Below, in pieces: positions 10,118-23,373 of a stretch of DNA of 64,000 nt. Origin of the DNA: Acidobacteriota bacterium (lineage in GTDB: Bacteria; Acidobacteriota; Terriglobia; Bryobacterales; Bryobacteraceae); assembly GCA_029776225.1 (NCBI GenBank), contig JAKOTR010000033.1, positions 62,001-126,000 on the forward strand, written 5' to 3'. How positions within the stretch are numbered: position 1 is the stretch's first letter; each line of letters starts with the position of its first letter. A model generated the notes under the pieces. That model was not told the DNA's origin. It searched no databases and saw nothing but the letters and a program-made list of their open reading frames with translations. The position numbers were made by a program, and so were the translations under genes.

Positions 10118-10903
10118 GTGTCCGATTCGCCGCTGAACGTTCGTCTGGAGCAATACGAGGGCCCCCTCGATCTGCTGCTTGATCTGATCCGCAAGCAGAA
10201 GATCGACATCTGGGACATTCCTATCGCGAAGATCACGGCCCAGTACCTGGAGTACCTCGACCGCGCGGCCGCTCTGGACATAGAACTCGGCGCGGAGTTC
10301 ATATTCATGGCCGCCACCCTGATCCACATCAAGTCGCGGATGCTGCTTCCGAGGGATCCAGAACTCGAAAAGATGTCGCCGGAGGAAGACCCGCGGCGAG
10401 AGCTGGTGGAAAGGCTGCTCGAACACGAACGGTTCAAGAACGCCGCTGAGATGCTCCAGCAGAAGCGGCTGATCGAGGAAAACGTCTGGTCGAACCCCCA
10501 GATTCAGAAATTCCTTCCCGACGACGAGGGACCGGAACTGGCGGTGACGCTCATCGACCTCGTAAAAACGTTCGAGCAGGTGCTCGAAAGGGCGAAGAAC
10601 CGGCCGGTCTATCAACTGAATCACGAGGACGTTACCGTCCCGGACATGGTCCGCTACCTGAGATCGCTGTTCAAGAGCAAGCCGCGGAACGAGCGGCTGT
10701 CGGTTGTCCAGCTTTTTGAACAGCAGCGCAGCCGGCGCGCGATGATCTGCCTGTTTCTGGCCATCCTGGAGATGGTCAAACTCCAGGCACTCGTTCTGGT
10801 GCAAAAGGATCCGTTCGGGGAAATCATGCTCAGGGCGCACAAACGGTTCGACGAAATCTTCACCGACGAAACAATCGCCGCCATCAATGAGGGTTACAGC
10901 TAG
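10118..10903 (+). CDS. scpA: Segregation and condensation protein A (kleisin)
   Basis: The kleisin subunit of the SMC-ScpAB complex, which organises and helps segregate the chromosome. The N-terminal signature EQYEGPLDLLLDLIRKQKID is intact and contacts the SMC neck. The C-terminal winged helix (from about SVVQLFEQ to the end) would bind the SMC head. Length (261 residues) is typical. The start is GTG at 10118, without a strong ribosome-binding site. scpB follows 73 nt later, the usual pairing. Confidence 0.95.
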   Translation: MSDSPLNVRLEQYEGPLDLLLDLIRKQKIDIWDIPIAKITAQYLEYLDRAAALDIELGAEFIFMAATLIHIKSRMLLPRDPELEKMSPEEDPRRELVERLLEHERFKNAAEMLQQKRLIEENVWSNPQIQKFLPDDEGPELAVTLIDLVKTFEQVLERAKNRPVYQLNHEDVTVPDMVRYLRSLFKSKPRNERLSVVQLFEQQRSRRAMICLFLAILEMVKLQALVLVQKDPFGEIMLRAHKRFDEIFTDETIAAINEGYS

Positions 10904-10976
10904 TACACGCTGATCCGCGGGCCCGCTAGCCGCCGGCTGCGGCAAAATAAAAGCTAACACTAACGCCAGGAGACGA

Positions 10977-12710
10977 ATGGAAGAAGCAGGAAAGAAGCCA
11001 GAGAATGCGTCCGCCGCGACCACGGAATTGACGGCGCCGGAAGCCGCCGCGGAAGAGAGCCGGTCTCTGTCCGAGTCATCCGAGACGGCGGCTAGGGAGG
11101 AGCCCGCCCAGACGGAGCACGCCGAAGTGGCCGTTGTGGAGCTTGCCCAGGCGGAGCAGGCCGAACCAACGGCCGTGGAGCCCACAAAGGCGGAGCAGAC
11201 CCAAGCGGACCAGGTTCAGGCGGACCAAACTGAAGCGGCGGTCGTGGAACCCGCAGAGGCGGAGCAGGCCGAAGCGGCCGCCGTAGAGCTCGCACAGGCG
11301 GACCAAGCCGAACCAACAGCCGTGGAGTCGGCCGAGGCGGAGCAAAGCGAAGCGGACCAGATTCAGGCAGATCAAGCCGAGCCGCCGGCCGTGGAAACCG
11401 CCGAGGCGGACCGGGCCGAAGCGGCGGCTGTCGAGGAATTGGCCCAGACGGATCAGGCCGAAGTGACCGCCGTAGAGCCCGCACAGGCGGACCAGGCCGA
11501 AGCAGAGCAAGTTCAGGCGGACCAAACCGAGGCGGCCGCCGCCGAAAGTACCGGCGATACGGAAGCAGCCGCGGCCGACAAGCTTCCCGGACTCTTTGAA
11601 GACCAGGCCCCCGCCGCCGAGGACGATGCGGAGCTTAAGGCCGTGGTCGAAGCCATCGTCTATGTGGCCGAGGAGCCAGTCCCGGCCGCGCAGATCGCCG
11701 CCGCGATTCAAAGGCCCGAAAAGGACGTCAGGCGTGTGTTGAGCGAACTCATGGCCGAGTATGCGGGCCCCGCCCACGGCATCACGATCCGCGAGGTGGC
11801 CGGGGGTTTTCAGATGGCCACGAAGCCCGAGCACCACGAGACGATCCGCGCCTTTGTGAAGAGTCTCAAGCCGCCGCTCAAGCTGTCGCTGCCCGCCCTG
11901 GAAACTCTGGCCGTGATCGCCTACAAGCAACCCATCACCGCCCCCGAGATCATGGAAATCCGCGGCGTCCAGGGCACGGGCGTGCTAAAAACCCTGCTGG
12001 ACCGCAAGCTCATTCAGACCTGCGGCCGCAAGAACGTCATTGGCCGGCCGATTCTGTACAAGACAACCAAGGAATTTCTGGTCCAGTTCGGCCTGAAGGA
12101 CCTCTCCGAACTTCCCACGTTGAAGGAGTTCGAAGAACTCCGGCGGCTCGCGGTTGACGAGCCCGAAACCCCGGAGACTCAACCGCAGTCCGCAACCGCG
12201 CAGACTCAACCGGAACCGGAAACGGCGCAGGCTGAACCGAAGCCCGAAACCGCGGAGACTCAAGCGGAACCCGAAACTGCGCCAAGCGAACCGAAGACCG
12301 GGACCTCTGAGGCTCAACCCGAGCCTGAAGCCGCGGAGAGTGAACCGGCGCCCGAAGCTGCGCAGACTCAACCGGAACCCGAAGCTGCACAGACCGAACC
12401 GGAGCCTGAGGCCTCGGAGACTGCATCGGAGCCCGAGACCGCGGAGAGTCAACCGAAGCCTGAAGGCTCCGAAACTGAGCCGGAGCCTGAGACCGCGCAG
12501 GCTCAACCGCAGCCTGAAACGGCGGAGACTGAGCCGGAACGCGAAACCGTGCAGGCCGAACCCGAACCTGAAACCGCGGCGACTGAACCGGAGCCCGACA
12601 CTGCGGAGGCTGAACCGCAGTCCGTAACCGCGGAAACTCAACCGGGGTCTGAAGACGCGGCGGCCGAACCCGAAAAAACTCCCGAACCAGCGGCGAATCC
12701 GGATGCCTGA
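10977..12710 (+). CDS. scpB: Segregation and condensation protein B with long low-complexity arms
   Basis: ScpB dimerises through two winged-helix domains and regulates SMC-ScpA. Only residues ~216-390 form the conserved core (AELKAVVEAIVYVAEEPV, LETLAVIAYKQPITAPEI, RGVQGTGVLKTLLDRKLI). The ~215-residue N-terminal arm is built of Ala/Glu/Gln/Asp/Val repeats (QADQAEPTAVE-like). The ~185-residue C-terminal arm is built of ~10-residue Pro/Glu/Thr/Gln repeats (QPEPEAAQTE-like). Typical ScpB is near 180-220 residues, so this one is about three times longer and strongly acidic. An AGGAGA ribosome-binding site precedes the ATG. The stop overlaps rluB. Confidence 0.93.
   Translation: MEEAGKKPENASAATTELTAPEAAAEESRSLSESSETAAREEPAQTEHAEVAVVELAQAEQAEPTAVEPTKAEQTQADQVQADQTEAAVVEPAEAEQAEAAAVELAQADQAEPTAVESAEAEQSEADQIQADQAEPPAVETAEADRAEAAAVEELAQTDQAEVTAVEPAQADQAEAEQVQADQTEAAAAESTGDTEAAAADKLPGLFEDQAPAAEDDAELKAVVEAIVYVAEEPVPAAQIAAAIQRPEKDVRRVLSELMAEYAGPAHGITIREVAGGFQMATKPEHHETIRAFVKSLKPPLKLSLPALETLAVIAYKQPITAPEIMEIRGVQGTGVLKTLLDRKLIQTCGRKNVIGRPILYKTTKEFLVQFGLKDLSELPTLKEFEELRRLAVDEPETPETQPQSATAQTQPEPETAQAEPKPETAETQAEPETAPSEPKTGTSEAQPEPEAAESEPAPEAAQTQPEPEAAQTEPEPEASETASEPETAESQPKPEGSETEPEPETAQAQPQPETAETEPERETVQAEPEPETAATEPEPDTAEAEPQSVTAETQPGSEDAAAEPEKTPEPAANPDA
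11100..11560 (+). repeat. Degenerate tandem repeats encoding the ScpB N-terminal arm
   Basis: In-frame imperfect repeats built around codons for QADQAE, EPTAVE and AEQAE. Units vary in length and order, which suggests slippage or unequal exchange. They create long open frames on the other strand that I treat as artefacts. Confidence 0.8.
12160..12690 (+). repeat. 30-bp periodic repeats encoding the ScpB C-terminal arm
   Basis: About 17 imperfect 30-bp units encode decapeptides of the form (Q/E)PEPE(A/T)A(Q/E)(T/S)(Q/E). The period is regular, unlike the N-terminal arm, so the two arms probably expanded independently. Confidence 0.8.
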
Positions 12711-13452
12711 AGAGCGGCTCCAAAAAATCCTTGCCCGCGCCGGCATAGCCAGCCGGCGGCACGCCGAGCAGTACATCGTCGACGGAAGGGTCACCGTCAA
12801 CGGGAAAATCGTCACCGAACTCGGCACGAAGGCGGACCCCGAGCGCGATCACATCAAGGTGGATGGGAAGCTGATCCGCCTGCCGAAGCGGATGGTCTAT
12901 CTTGCGTTCAACAAGCCGAAGGGCGTGGTCACCACCGCTTCCGATCCGCAGGGGCGTCCCACGGTCCTCGATTTCGTAAAGGGAATCAAGGAGCGCGTGT
13001 TCCCCGTAGGCCGTCTGGACTACGCAAGCGAGGGGCTGTTGCTGCTCACCAATGATGGCGAGTTCGCAAACCGCGTCATGTCGGCGTCCACGCACCTCCC
13101 CAAGACGTACCTCGTGAAGGTGAACGGCAGGCTCACGCCGGAGCAGGAAGAGCGGTTCCGGGCCGGCGTTCCGCTGCACGGCAGAAGGACAGCCCCGGCC
13201 GGGCTCCGCCTCATCAAGCCCGCCCAGAACCCCTGGTACGAGGTAACGATCATTGAGGGCCGGCACCATCAGATCCGCGAGATGTTCAAACATTTCGGCA
13301 GACTGGTCGAAAAGATCAAGCGCGTTAAAATCGGATTTCTGGAGCTAGGCCCCTTGCAGCCCGGCCAGTGCCGTCCCCTCACGGCTGCTGAGATCGGGCG
13401 CTTTCGAAGGATACTGAAATTGGGCGAAGCGAAAGATGACAAGCATCCCTGA
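12703..13452 (+). CDS. rluB: RsuA/RluB-family rRNA pseudouridine synthase
   Basis: A 249-residue pseudouridine synthase, most likely modifying helix 89-region uridine of 23S rRNA. An N-terminal S4 RNA-binding domain (~2-60, RLQKILARAGIASRRHAEQ) precedes the catalytic domain. The catalytic Asp lies in VGRLDYASEGLLLLTNDG, followed by the ITEGRHHQIREM-like motif (here IIEGRHHQIREMF). RluB versus RsuA/RluF cannot be settled by eye, though the scpAB-rluB order favours RluB. It overlaps the scpB stop by 8 bp, implying coupled translation. Confidence 0.9.
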   Translation: MPEERLQKILARAGIASRRHAEQYIVDGRVTVNGKIVTELGTKADPERDHIKVDGKLIRLPKRMVYLAFNKPKGVVTTASDPQGRPTVLDFVKGIKERVFPVGRLDYASEGLLLLTNDGEFANRVMSASTHLPKTYLVKVNGRLTPEQEERFRAGVPLHGRRTAPAGLRLIKPAQNPWYEVTIIEGRHHQIREMFKHFGRLVEKIKRVKIGFLELGPLQPGQCRPLTAAEIGRFRRILKLGEAKDDKHP

Positions 13453-13825
13453 GATCCTGCAAGGAGCACGAACAATCGCCGTGGTGGGCCTGTCGAGCAA
13501 GCGCGCCCGCCCCAGTTACGGCGTCTCAGAGTACATGCAGCGGGCGGGTTACCGGATCATCCCGGTGAACCCGAATGAAACCGAGGTGCTAAACGAGCGG
13601 GCATACCCGGATTTGGATTCGATCCCCGAACCGGTTGATATCGTCAATATCTTCCGGCGATCGGAATTCGTCCCGGAAATTGTGGACGCGGCGATTCGCA
13701 TTCGCGCCAAGGTGATCTGGATGCAGGAGGGAGTCGTTCACGAAGCCGCGGCAGAAAAGGCGCGGCAAGCCGGCCTTACCGTGGTGATGGACCGCTGTAT
13801 TCTGAAGGAGCACAGAAAGATCTGA
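13436..13825 (+). CDS. CoA-binding domain protein (YccU type)
   Basis: A 129-residue single-domain Rossmann protein of the CoA_binding family. It has the nucleotide loop AVVGLSSKRARPSYGVSEYM, then the VNPNE and VDIVNIFRR strands and the VIWMQEGVVHEAA segment. The terminal VMDRCILKEH is also typical. Family members bind CoA or resemble succinyl-CoA synthetase alpha domains, and their role is undefined. It starts 17 bp inside the 3' end of rluB and ends the plus-strand cluster. Confidence 0.85.
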   Translation: MTSIPEILQGARTIAVVGLSSKRARPSYGVSEYMQRAGYRIIPVNPNETEVLNERAYPDLDSIPEPVDIVNIFRRSEFVPEIVDAAIRIRAKVIWMQEGVVHEAAAEKARQAGLTVVMDRCILKEHRKI

Positions 13826-13827
13826 AG

Positions 13828-13852
13828 CGCTGCCGCAAGTTCCGCGGCGGTG
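13828..13852. terminator. Hairpin between convergent genes
   Basis: A nine-pair stem with two G-U pairs (13828-13836 with 13844-13852) lies between the stops of two convergent genes. It could act on both strands. T-runs are short. Confidence 0.35.
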
Positions 13853-13857
13853 GCGGC

Positions 13858-14487
13858 TTACTTCTTCTTGATCGTCTCGCCTTTGCGCAGCAGGGTGGGC
13901 TTTCGCTTCTTTTCCTCGGCTGCTTTCGCTTCTCTGGCCCTCTTTTCTTCCACGTCCTTCGGCTGCATCAACGCTTCCCGCTCTTTCTCCTCCCGGGCTT
14001 CCCGCGCCAGGACCTCCTCGGTGCGCTTTCCGAGATCTTCGGCGGCGGCCTCCAGGCTGTCGCGGGTGGTGTCGATGGCCGTGGCGAGGGCGAACTCGTA
14101 GCGGCTCATGTCCTTCGGTTTGCTCTCGTTGATCTTCTCGAGCACGGCCAGCATCTGTTTTTCGGCTTCGCTGACCGCCTTCATGCCCGCGCTGATGTCG
14201 AGATTCTTCCGCAAAGCGTCGTCGGCCACCGTGTCAATGGCGTCGATAATCTCGGTGTACTGCTCGAGGAGTTCGTGCACCATGACGGCGCGTCCCGGCT
14301 TGTCCTCCTTGAGAAGCGACTGGATCTGGTCAAGCCTCTGGCGGGCGAACTGGGTGTACAGCCTGAGGCGGTCGTTCGGCTCTTGCGCCTCGCGTATCCG
14401 TTCGATTTCGTAGGTGGTGAGAAAATCGCGCTGCGCGAGCGCCGGCAGCGAAACGGCCATGAAAAAGGCCATCAAAAGTCGGAGCAT
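13858..14487 (-). CDS. Secreted alpha-helical protein, unknown function
   Basis: A 209-residue protein with a signal peptide (MLRLLMAFFMAVSLPALAQ). The mature part is entirely charged helices, likely coiled coil, and it ends in a highly basic KGETIKKK tail. I recognise no catalytic motif. It is the last of three overlapping or abutting minus-strand genes (TPR protein, small helical protein, this one) and starts 1 nt after its neighbour's stop. Residues ~20-60 (TYEIERIREAQEPNDRLRLY) resemble helices of the middle gene, hinting at a shared fold. Confidence 0.6.
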   Translation of the reverse strand: MLRLLMAFFMAVSLPALAQRDFLTTYEIERIREAQEPNDRLRLYTQFARQRLDQIQSLLKEDKPGRAVMVHELLEQYTEIIDAIDTVADDALRKNLDISAGMKAVSEAEKQMLAVLEKINESKPKDMSRYEFALATAIDTTRDSLEAAAEDLGKRTEEVLAREAREEKEREALMQPKDVEEKRAREAKAAEEKKRKPTLLRKGETIKKK

Positions 14488-14488
14488 A

Positions 14489-14938
14489 CTAGTCCTTCTT
14501 GCCGCTCATGATGCCCGCCAGCAAATCGTCATGGATTTTTTGAATCGACTCGCTGATCCTGTCGATGCTGTCGCGGTCGAGCGCGCTCATCTGTTCGCGG
14601 AAGTCGGCGAGCCGTTTCAGCAGCTCGCGGGTCCTGATCTCGGCCCTTTTGAAATGCTTGGGGCTTCTACTCGGGTCCTTGCCGGTTTCCTTCAAGGAGT
14701 CGTAAGCCAGCTGAACCGATTCCTTGATCTCATCCAGAAATGCGACGGTCTGGGCCAGGTCTCCCTTTTCCAGATAGGCGTCGCGGGCGTGCTTGAACGC
14801 TTCCTGGGCGTTTTTGAGGGCTTTGTCGGCGCGTTTTTCAAGATTGCGTTCGGTTTTGATGGACGCAAGGTCCGCTCGCAATGGAATGGCCAGAACGCAA
14901 CAGCAAACCGCGGTTGTCAGCCAGCTCCAAGCGATCAT
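14489..14938 (-). CDS. Small exported helical protein, unknown function
   Basis: 149 residues. The signal-peptide-like N-terminus (WLTTAVCCCVLAIPLRAD) contains a cysteine cluster. The mature part is helical and Lys/Glu/Asp-rich (EKRADKALKNAQEAFKHARDAY). The start overlaps the upstream TPR gene by 4 bp, so the two are translationally coupled. No domain recognised. Co-export with the TPR protein suggests a periplasmic complex, which is inference. Confidence 0.6.
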   Translation of the reverse strand: MIAWSWLTTAVCCCVLAIPLRADLASIKTERNLEKRADKALKNAQEAFKHARDAYLEKGDLAQTVAFLDEIKESVQLAYDSLKETGKDPSRSPKHFKRAEIRTRELLKRLADFREQMSALDRDSIDRISESIQKIHDDLLAGIMSGKKD

Positions 14939-16149
14939 CTCCTCAGCTCCCTTTCGATAATACGCACTCTCTGGCGCGCTTTGAATTCCTCGTTCGGGTT
15001 CTGCCCGTTGTCCGTGGCGAGAAATTTCTGATAGCTGGCCAGGGCGCCCTTCAAATCACGCATCTTATCCAGCATGATCGCGCGCAGGAAGTGGTGAACG
15101 GACCGCTCGGCCCCCAGCTCGCGAATCCGGTCCAGCGCCGCCAGGGCCTTGGGATAGTCCTCCAGCAAAATGAGCATGGCCGAGAGCTCGTTCCACCCTT
15201 CCACCGAATCGGGCCGCCCCTGGACCACGCGATAAAACTCGCGGGCGGCTTCCGCAAATTTGCGCTGGTCTCGCAGCTCGCGGCCGTAGGCCAGCCTCAG
15301 ATCCAGGTTGTCCGGATCCGCGTCAACGGCCTGCTGGAGAAGGGGCAGCTCCTTATCGGGTTGCTTGGTGTCGCGATAAGCCTGGGCCAGGGCCAGCCGG
15401 TTGGCGGAGGTGGGGGCCTTCTGCACCGCCCACTCCAGATGCGGAATCGCTTCGGCCGCCTTGCCCGTCTCGATCAGCAGATGACCCAGCCGCTCCCGAG
15501 CGGCAATGTTCTCCGGAAACTCGCGATACACCGCGATGGCCTCGGCCGCCTGCCCATTCTTTTCGTACAGCGGCCCCAGTTCCAGCAGCGCCTCCTTCAG
15601 CGTGGGATCGAGTTCAGCGGCTCTGCGGAAGTGCGCCTCCGCCTCCTTGAGCTGATTGTTGCGGGCGCTCGACCGCGCCAGTCCCAGCGCGGCCGGGGCT
15701 GACTTCGGGTCAAGTTCGGCAGCCGCCCCGTAAGCCTTCGCTGCCCGCGCGAAGTCGCCGGTGTCGAAAAGCGCGTCGGCCAGGTAGAGCCGCGGCCTGA
15801 ATTCTTTCGGACGAGCCTCGGCGGCGGCCTCCAGGTACGGGATGGCCTCAGCGGCCTTCTTCATTCGGAGCAGCACCATCCCCAGATTTAGCTGGGCTTC
15901 ATAGAGCCCGGGCTTGAGCTCCAAAACCTTCTTGTAACCGGCGACCGCCGGCTCGTCCTTCCCGGCAAGGCTGTACGCGAGGGCAAGGTTGAACTGGATG
16001 GCGTAATCGTCCGGAGCAGCCTGGGCGGCCTTCTCCAGATGCTGGGCCGCCAGCTCGTACTTCTCCTCTTCGAGAGCCTTGAGCCCTTCCGCCGCAAAAT
16101 CCTGGCTTTGGAGTAGCAGCCACAGGGCAGCCGCGGCCCGCAACCACAT
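14935..16149 (-). CDS. TPR-repeat protein, exported
   Basis: 404 residues with a short hydrophobic N-terminus ([18 protein letters not shown]). About ten tetratricopeptide repeats fill the protein (repeating A-x-x-H/Y-L-E-x-A, P-x-x-x-x-x-x-x-L-G-x-x-L). TPRs mediate protein-protein contacts, and no catalytic domain is present. It is the first gene of the three-gene set down to 13858 and probably the scaffold for the two helical partners. Confidence 0.8.
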   Translation of the reverse strand: MWLRAAAALWLLLQSQDFAAEGLKALEEEKYELAAQHLEKAAQAAPDDYAIQFNLALAYSLAGKDEPAVAGYKKVLELKPGLYEAQLNLGMVLLRMKKAAEAIPYLEAAAEARPKEFRPRLYLADALFDTGDFARAAKAYGAAAELDPKSAPAALGLARSSARNNQLKEAEAHFRRAAELDPTLKEALLELGPLYEKNGQAAEAIAVYREFPENIAARERLGHLLIETGKAAEAIPHLEWAVQKAPTSANRLALAQAYRDTKQPDKELPLLQQAVDADPDNLDLRLAYGRELRDQRKFAEAAREFYRVVQGRPDSVEGWNELSAMLILLEDYPKALAALDRIRELGAERSVHHFLRAIMLDKMRDLKGALASYQKFLATDNGQNPNEEFKARQRVRIIERELRR

Positions 16150-16180
16150 GCCCCCATTGTAGCCCCTGCTCTGTCGAACT

Positions 16181-16207
16181 CGGGCGGATTAACACAGGAT
16201 CCGCCCG
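16181..16207 (-). terminator. Hairpin downstream of gltD
   Basis: A perfect 9-bp stem (16181-16189 with 16199-16207, 9-nt loop) lies 17 nt past the gltD stop. No U tract follows, so it is either a factor-dependent terminator or a 3' stabiliser of the gltBD message. Confidence 0.4.
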
Positions 16208-16223
16208 ATGACTGCGGCCGGAA

Positions 16224-17637
16224 CTACGGCAGGGAGCTTCGCCCCATCAGGTACGCATCGACGCTGCGCGCCGCTTTGCGGCCTTCGGAGATCGCCCAGA
16301 CTACCAGCGACTGGCCGCGGCGCATGTCTCCGGCAGCGAACACTCCCGGCACCGAAGTCATGTAGGTCGCGTCGGTTGCGACGTTGCCGCGCGCATCCAG
16401 TTGCACACCCAGTTCTTCGAGCATTCCGCCCCTCGCCGGCCCGGTGAAGCCCATGGCCAGCAGAACCAGGTCAACTTCCAGCACGAACTCGGTTCCGGGC
16501 ACCGGCTCGAACGCCGGCGGCGGGCCGACGCGAACCGCGTGAAGCTGCGTCACATTGCCGTTGGCGTCCCCGGTGAACTTGATTGTCGCCACCGACCACT
16601 CGCGTATCCCGCCTTCCTCGTGCGAGCTCTCCACCCGCAGTTGCAGCGGCCAGAGCGGCCACGGCGTTTGGGGCGCCCGCTGCTCGGGCGGCATGGGCAT
16701 GATCTCGAGCTGGTGAACCGAAACGGCTTTCTGCCGGTGGCAGGTACCCAGGCAATCCGCGCCGGTGTCGCCGCCGCCGATGATCGCGACGCGCTTGCCC
16801 GTGGCCAGGATTTCCTCGTGCGGCGGAATGGGATCGCCGGCCACGCGGCGGTTCTGCTGCGCCAGAAACTCCATCGCGAAGTGGATGCCCTTCAGTTCGC
16901 GGCCCGGCACTTTGAGGTCGCGCGGGCTCTCCGCTCCGCCCGCCAGCAGAATGGCGTCGAACTCCGCACGCAGCCGCGATGCCGGGATGTTGCCGCCCAC
17001 GTGCGAGTTGGGGCGGAACATCACACCTTCGGCCTCCATCTGCCTGAGGCGGCGGTCGAGGACGCGCTTCTCCATCTTGAAATCGGGAATGCCGTACCGG
17101 AGCAGCCCGCCGATGCGGTCCGCCTTCTCAAACACCGTGACGGTGTGGCCCGCCCGGTTTAGCTGCTGCGCGGCGGCCAGGCCCGCCGGACCGGAACCCA
17201 CCACGGCGATCTTCTTTCCAGTGCGCGTCCGCGGCGGTTCCGCAACGACCCAACCCTCGTCAAACGCGTGCTCGATGATCGATTTTTCGATCTGCTTGAT
17301 GGTCACCGGCGGCTCGTTGATCCCCAGCACGCACGCCGCTTCGCACGGCGCGGGGCAGACCCGCCCGGTAAACTCCGGGAAATTGTTCGTGGAGTGCAGC
17401 ACGCGGATCGCGTCTTTCCACCGGTCGCGGTAGACGAGGTCGTTCCAGTCCGGAATGATGTTGTTCAGCGGGCATCCGGTGTGGCAGAAGGGCACGCCGC
17501 AATCCATGCAGCGCGCTCCCTGTGTCCGCACCTTGTCCTCGGGGAACTCCTCGTAGATTTCGAAGTAGTCGTTGATGCGCTCGGCGACGGGCCGCCGCCG
17601 AGGCAACTCCCGTTTGTACTCCAGGAATCCAGTAGGT

Positions 17638-17645
<8 letters not shown>
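16224..17645 (-). CDS. gltD: Glutamate synthase, small (beta) subunit
   Basis: The NADPH-dependent subunit passes electrons to GltB for making glutamate from glutamine and 2-oxoglutarate. The 473 residues carry the N-terminal iron-sulfur cysteines ([17 protein letters not shown] and [12 protein letters not shown]). Next come the FAD-binding GxGxxG ([19 protein letters not shown]) and a second Rossmann motif for NADPH ([13 protein letters not shown]). The C-terminal [11 protein letters not shown] closes the FAD site. Its start overlaps the gltB stop by 8 bp, so the subunits are co-translated. Confidence 0.97.
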
Positions 17646-22206
<4,561 letters not shown>

Positions 22207-22233
22207 AGTTGAAACCACTCACCCCGCGAAGGA

Positions 22234-22277
22234 GGTGTGTACTCTGCGCCCCATCGGCTTAAGCCAATGAACACACC
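22234..22277 (-). promoter_or_regulatory. Possible structured leader of gltB
   Basis: A perfect 7-bp inverted repeat (22234-22240 with 22271-22277) encloses a 10-bp palindrome (22256-22265), just upstream of the gltB ribosome-binding region. If transcribed it would fold into a two-tier hairpin next to the translation start. No known riboswitch class recognised. Confidence 0.35.
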
Positions 22278-22314
22278 AGAGTTACCAGTCAGCATAACGG
22301 ATGTTTGGATATAA

Positions 22315-22381
22315 GTCAATTGGAAATTGACACATTTGCAACATTAGTTTATCTAATGTTTTAAAAATAAGTTGATCTTAT
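22315..22381. promoter_or_regulatory. Three inverted repeats, likely LysR-type operators
   Basis: An AT-rich stretch between divergent gltB and the LysR gene holds three dyads: 22315-22331 (7-bp arms), 22341-22359 (7-bp arms around TTTAT) and 22367-22381 (5-bp arms). The last two contain ATTAG-N5-CTAAT and ATAAG-N5-CTTAT, both fitting the T-N11-A LysR box. Centres are 27 and 24 bp apart, roughly two helical turns. The base composition contrasts sharply with the GC-rich surroundings. Confidence 0.7.
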
Positions 22382-22400
22382 GTTATAGTGGATTCTAGAT

Positions 22401-23300
22401 GTGAATTTCGAACATCAACGTCTTTTTCGCGATATCGTCCAGTCGCGCAGCATCAGCCGCGGCGCAGCCATGAACGGCATCAGCCAGTCGGCGGCCAGCC
22501 AGCACATCCGCGAACTGGAGAACAGGTTGGGAGCGCCCCTGCTGGACCGCTCAAGCCGGCCGTTTACCCTCACCCCGGCCGGGCGCCTCTACGCCGACCT
22601 CTGCCGGGACGTGCTCCGCCGCTACGAGGAATTCGAGATCGCCCTCGAAGCCCTGAAAACCGAGGTGGAGGGCGTCGTGCGCGTTGCATCCATCTATTCC
22701 ATCGGGCTCTCGGAGATGACCTTCCTCAAAGAAGAGTTCGCCCGCCGCTATCCCTCCGCGCACCTGAACGTCGAATATCTTCGGCCCGAGAAGGTTTATG
22801 AGGCGGTGCTGGATGACCGTGCGGACCTCGGGTTGCTCAGCTACGCCACGCCCTCCCGGGAACTGGTCGCGATCCCCTGGCGTCAGGAGCGGATGGTGCT
22901 CGCCGCCTCCCCGTCGCATCCGCTGGCGCGCAAATCGAGCGTTCAGCCGGAGGAACTCGCCGGCGTGGATTTCGTTGCCTTCGATGAGGACCTGCCCATC
23001 TGCCGCGAAATCAATCGTTTTCTGAAGAGCCGCGGCATCGAAGTGAATCGCACCATGCACTTCGACAACATCCAGATGATCATCCAGGCCGTTGTCCTGG
23101 GCGCCGGCGTGAGCATCCTGCCCCAGCGCTCATTGACCGCCGAAATCAAGCTCGGCCGCCTGGTGGGCATTCCCATCGAGGCGGAGCTGGTGCGCCCGCT
23201 CGGGATCATCCACCGCAAGCGCAAGAAGTTCAACAAGGCGGCGGCGTTGTTTCTGGAGCTCCTTCAGGAGCAGCCGGCAGCGGAAATGCAACCGGCGTAA
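22401..23300 (+). CDS. LysR-family transcriptional regulator, probable gltBD regulator
   Basis: 299 residues. The N-terminal winged helix-turn-helix (~3-62, SQSAASQHIRELENRLGAPLLDR) is followed by a linker helix and a periplasmic-binding-protein-like effector domain (~90-290). Its divergent position from gltB is the GltC arrangement of Bacillus. Control of glutamate synthase in response to a nitrogen or carbon metabolite is therefore inferred, and the effector is unknown. The start ATG... is read as GTG at 22401 (VNFEHQR, translated Met). LysR proteins usually repress their own gene from the shared operator region. Confidence 0.88.
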   Translation: MNFEHQRLFRDIVQSRSISRGAAMNGISQSAASQHIRELENRLGAPLLDRSSRPFTLTPAGRLYADLCRDVLRRYEEFEIALEALKTEVEGVVRVASIYSIGLSEMTFLKEEFARRYPSAHLNVEYLRPEKVYEAVLDDRADLGLLSYATPSRELVAIPWRQERMVLAASPSHPLARKSSVQPEELAGVDFVAFDEDLPICREINRFLKSRGIEVNRTMHFDNIQMIIQAVVLGAGVSILPQRSLTAEIKLGRLVGIPIEAELVRPLGIIHRKRKKFNKAAALFLELLQEQPAAEMQPA

Positions 23301-23373
23301 TCGGATTTCCGGCCGAACCTTACCGCATCCCGTCTCGTCACACTAACAAGCGCCCCTTTGGAGTGCGCTTCCT

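Noticed and set aside
12037-13293. Arg/Pro- or Arg/Leu-rich frames opposite the ScpB C-terminal repeats
   Set aside because: Produced by the periodic repeat DNA; no ribosome-binding site, and they overlap rluB antisense.
22219-22400. Known glutamine riboswitch ahead of gltB
   Set aside because: The leader hairpins do not show the glnA-type junction sequence; only generic dyads are visible.
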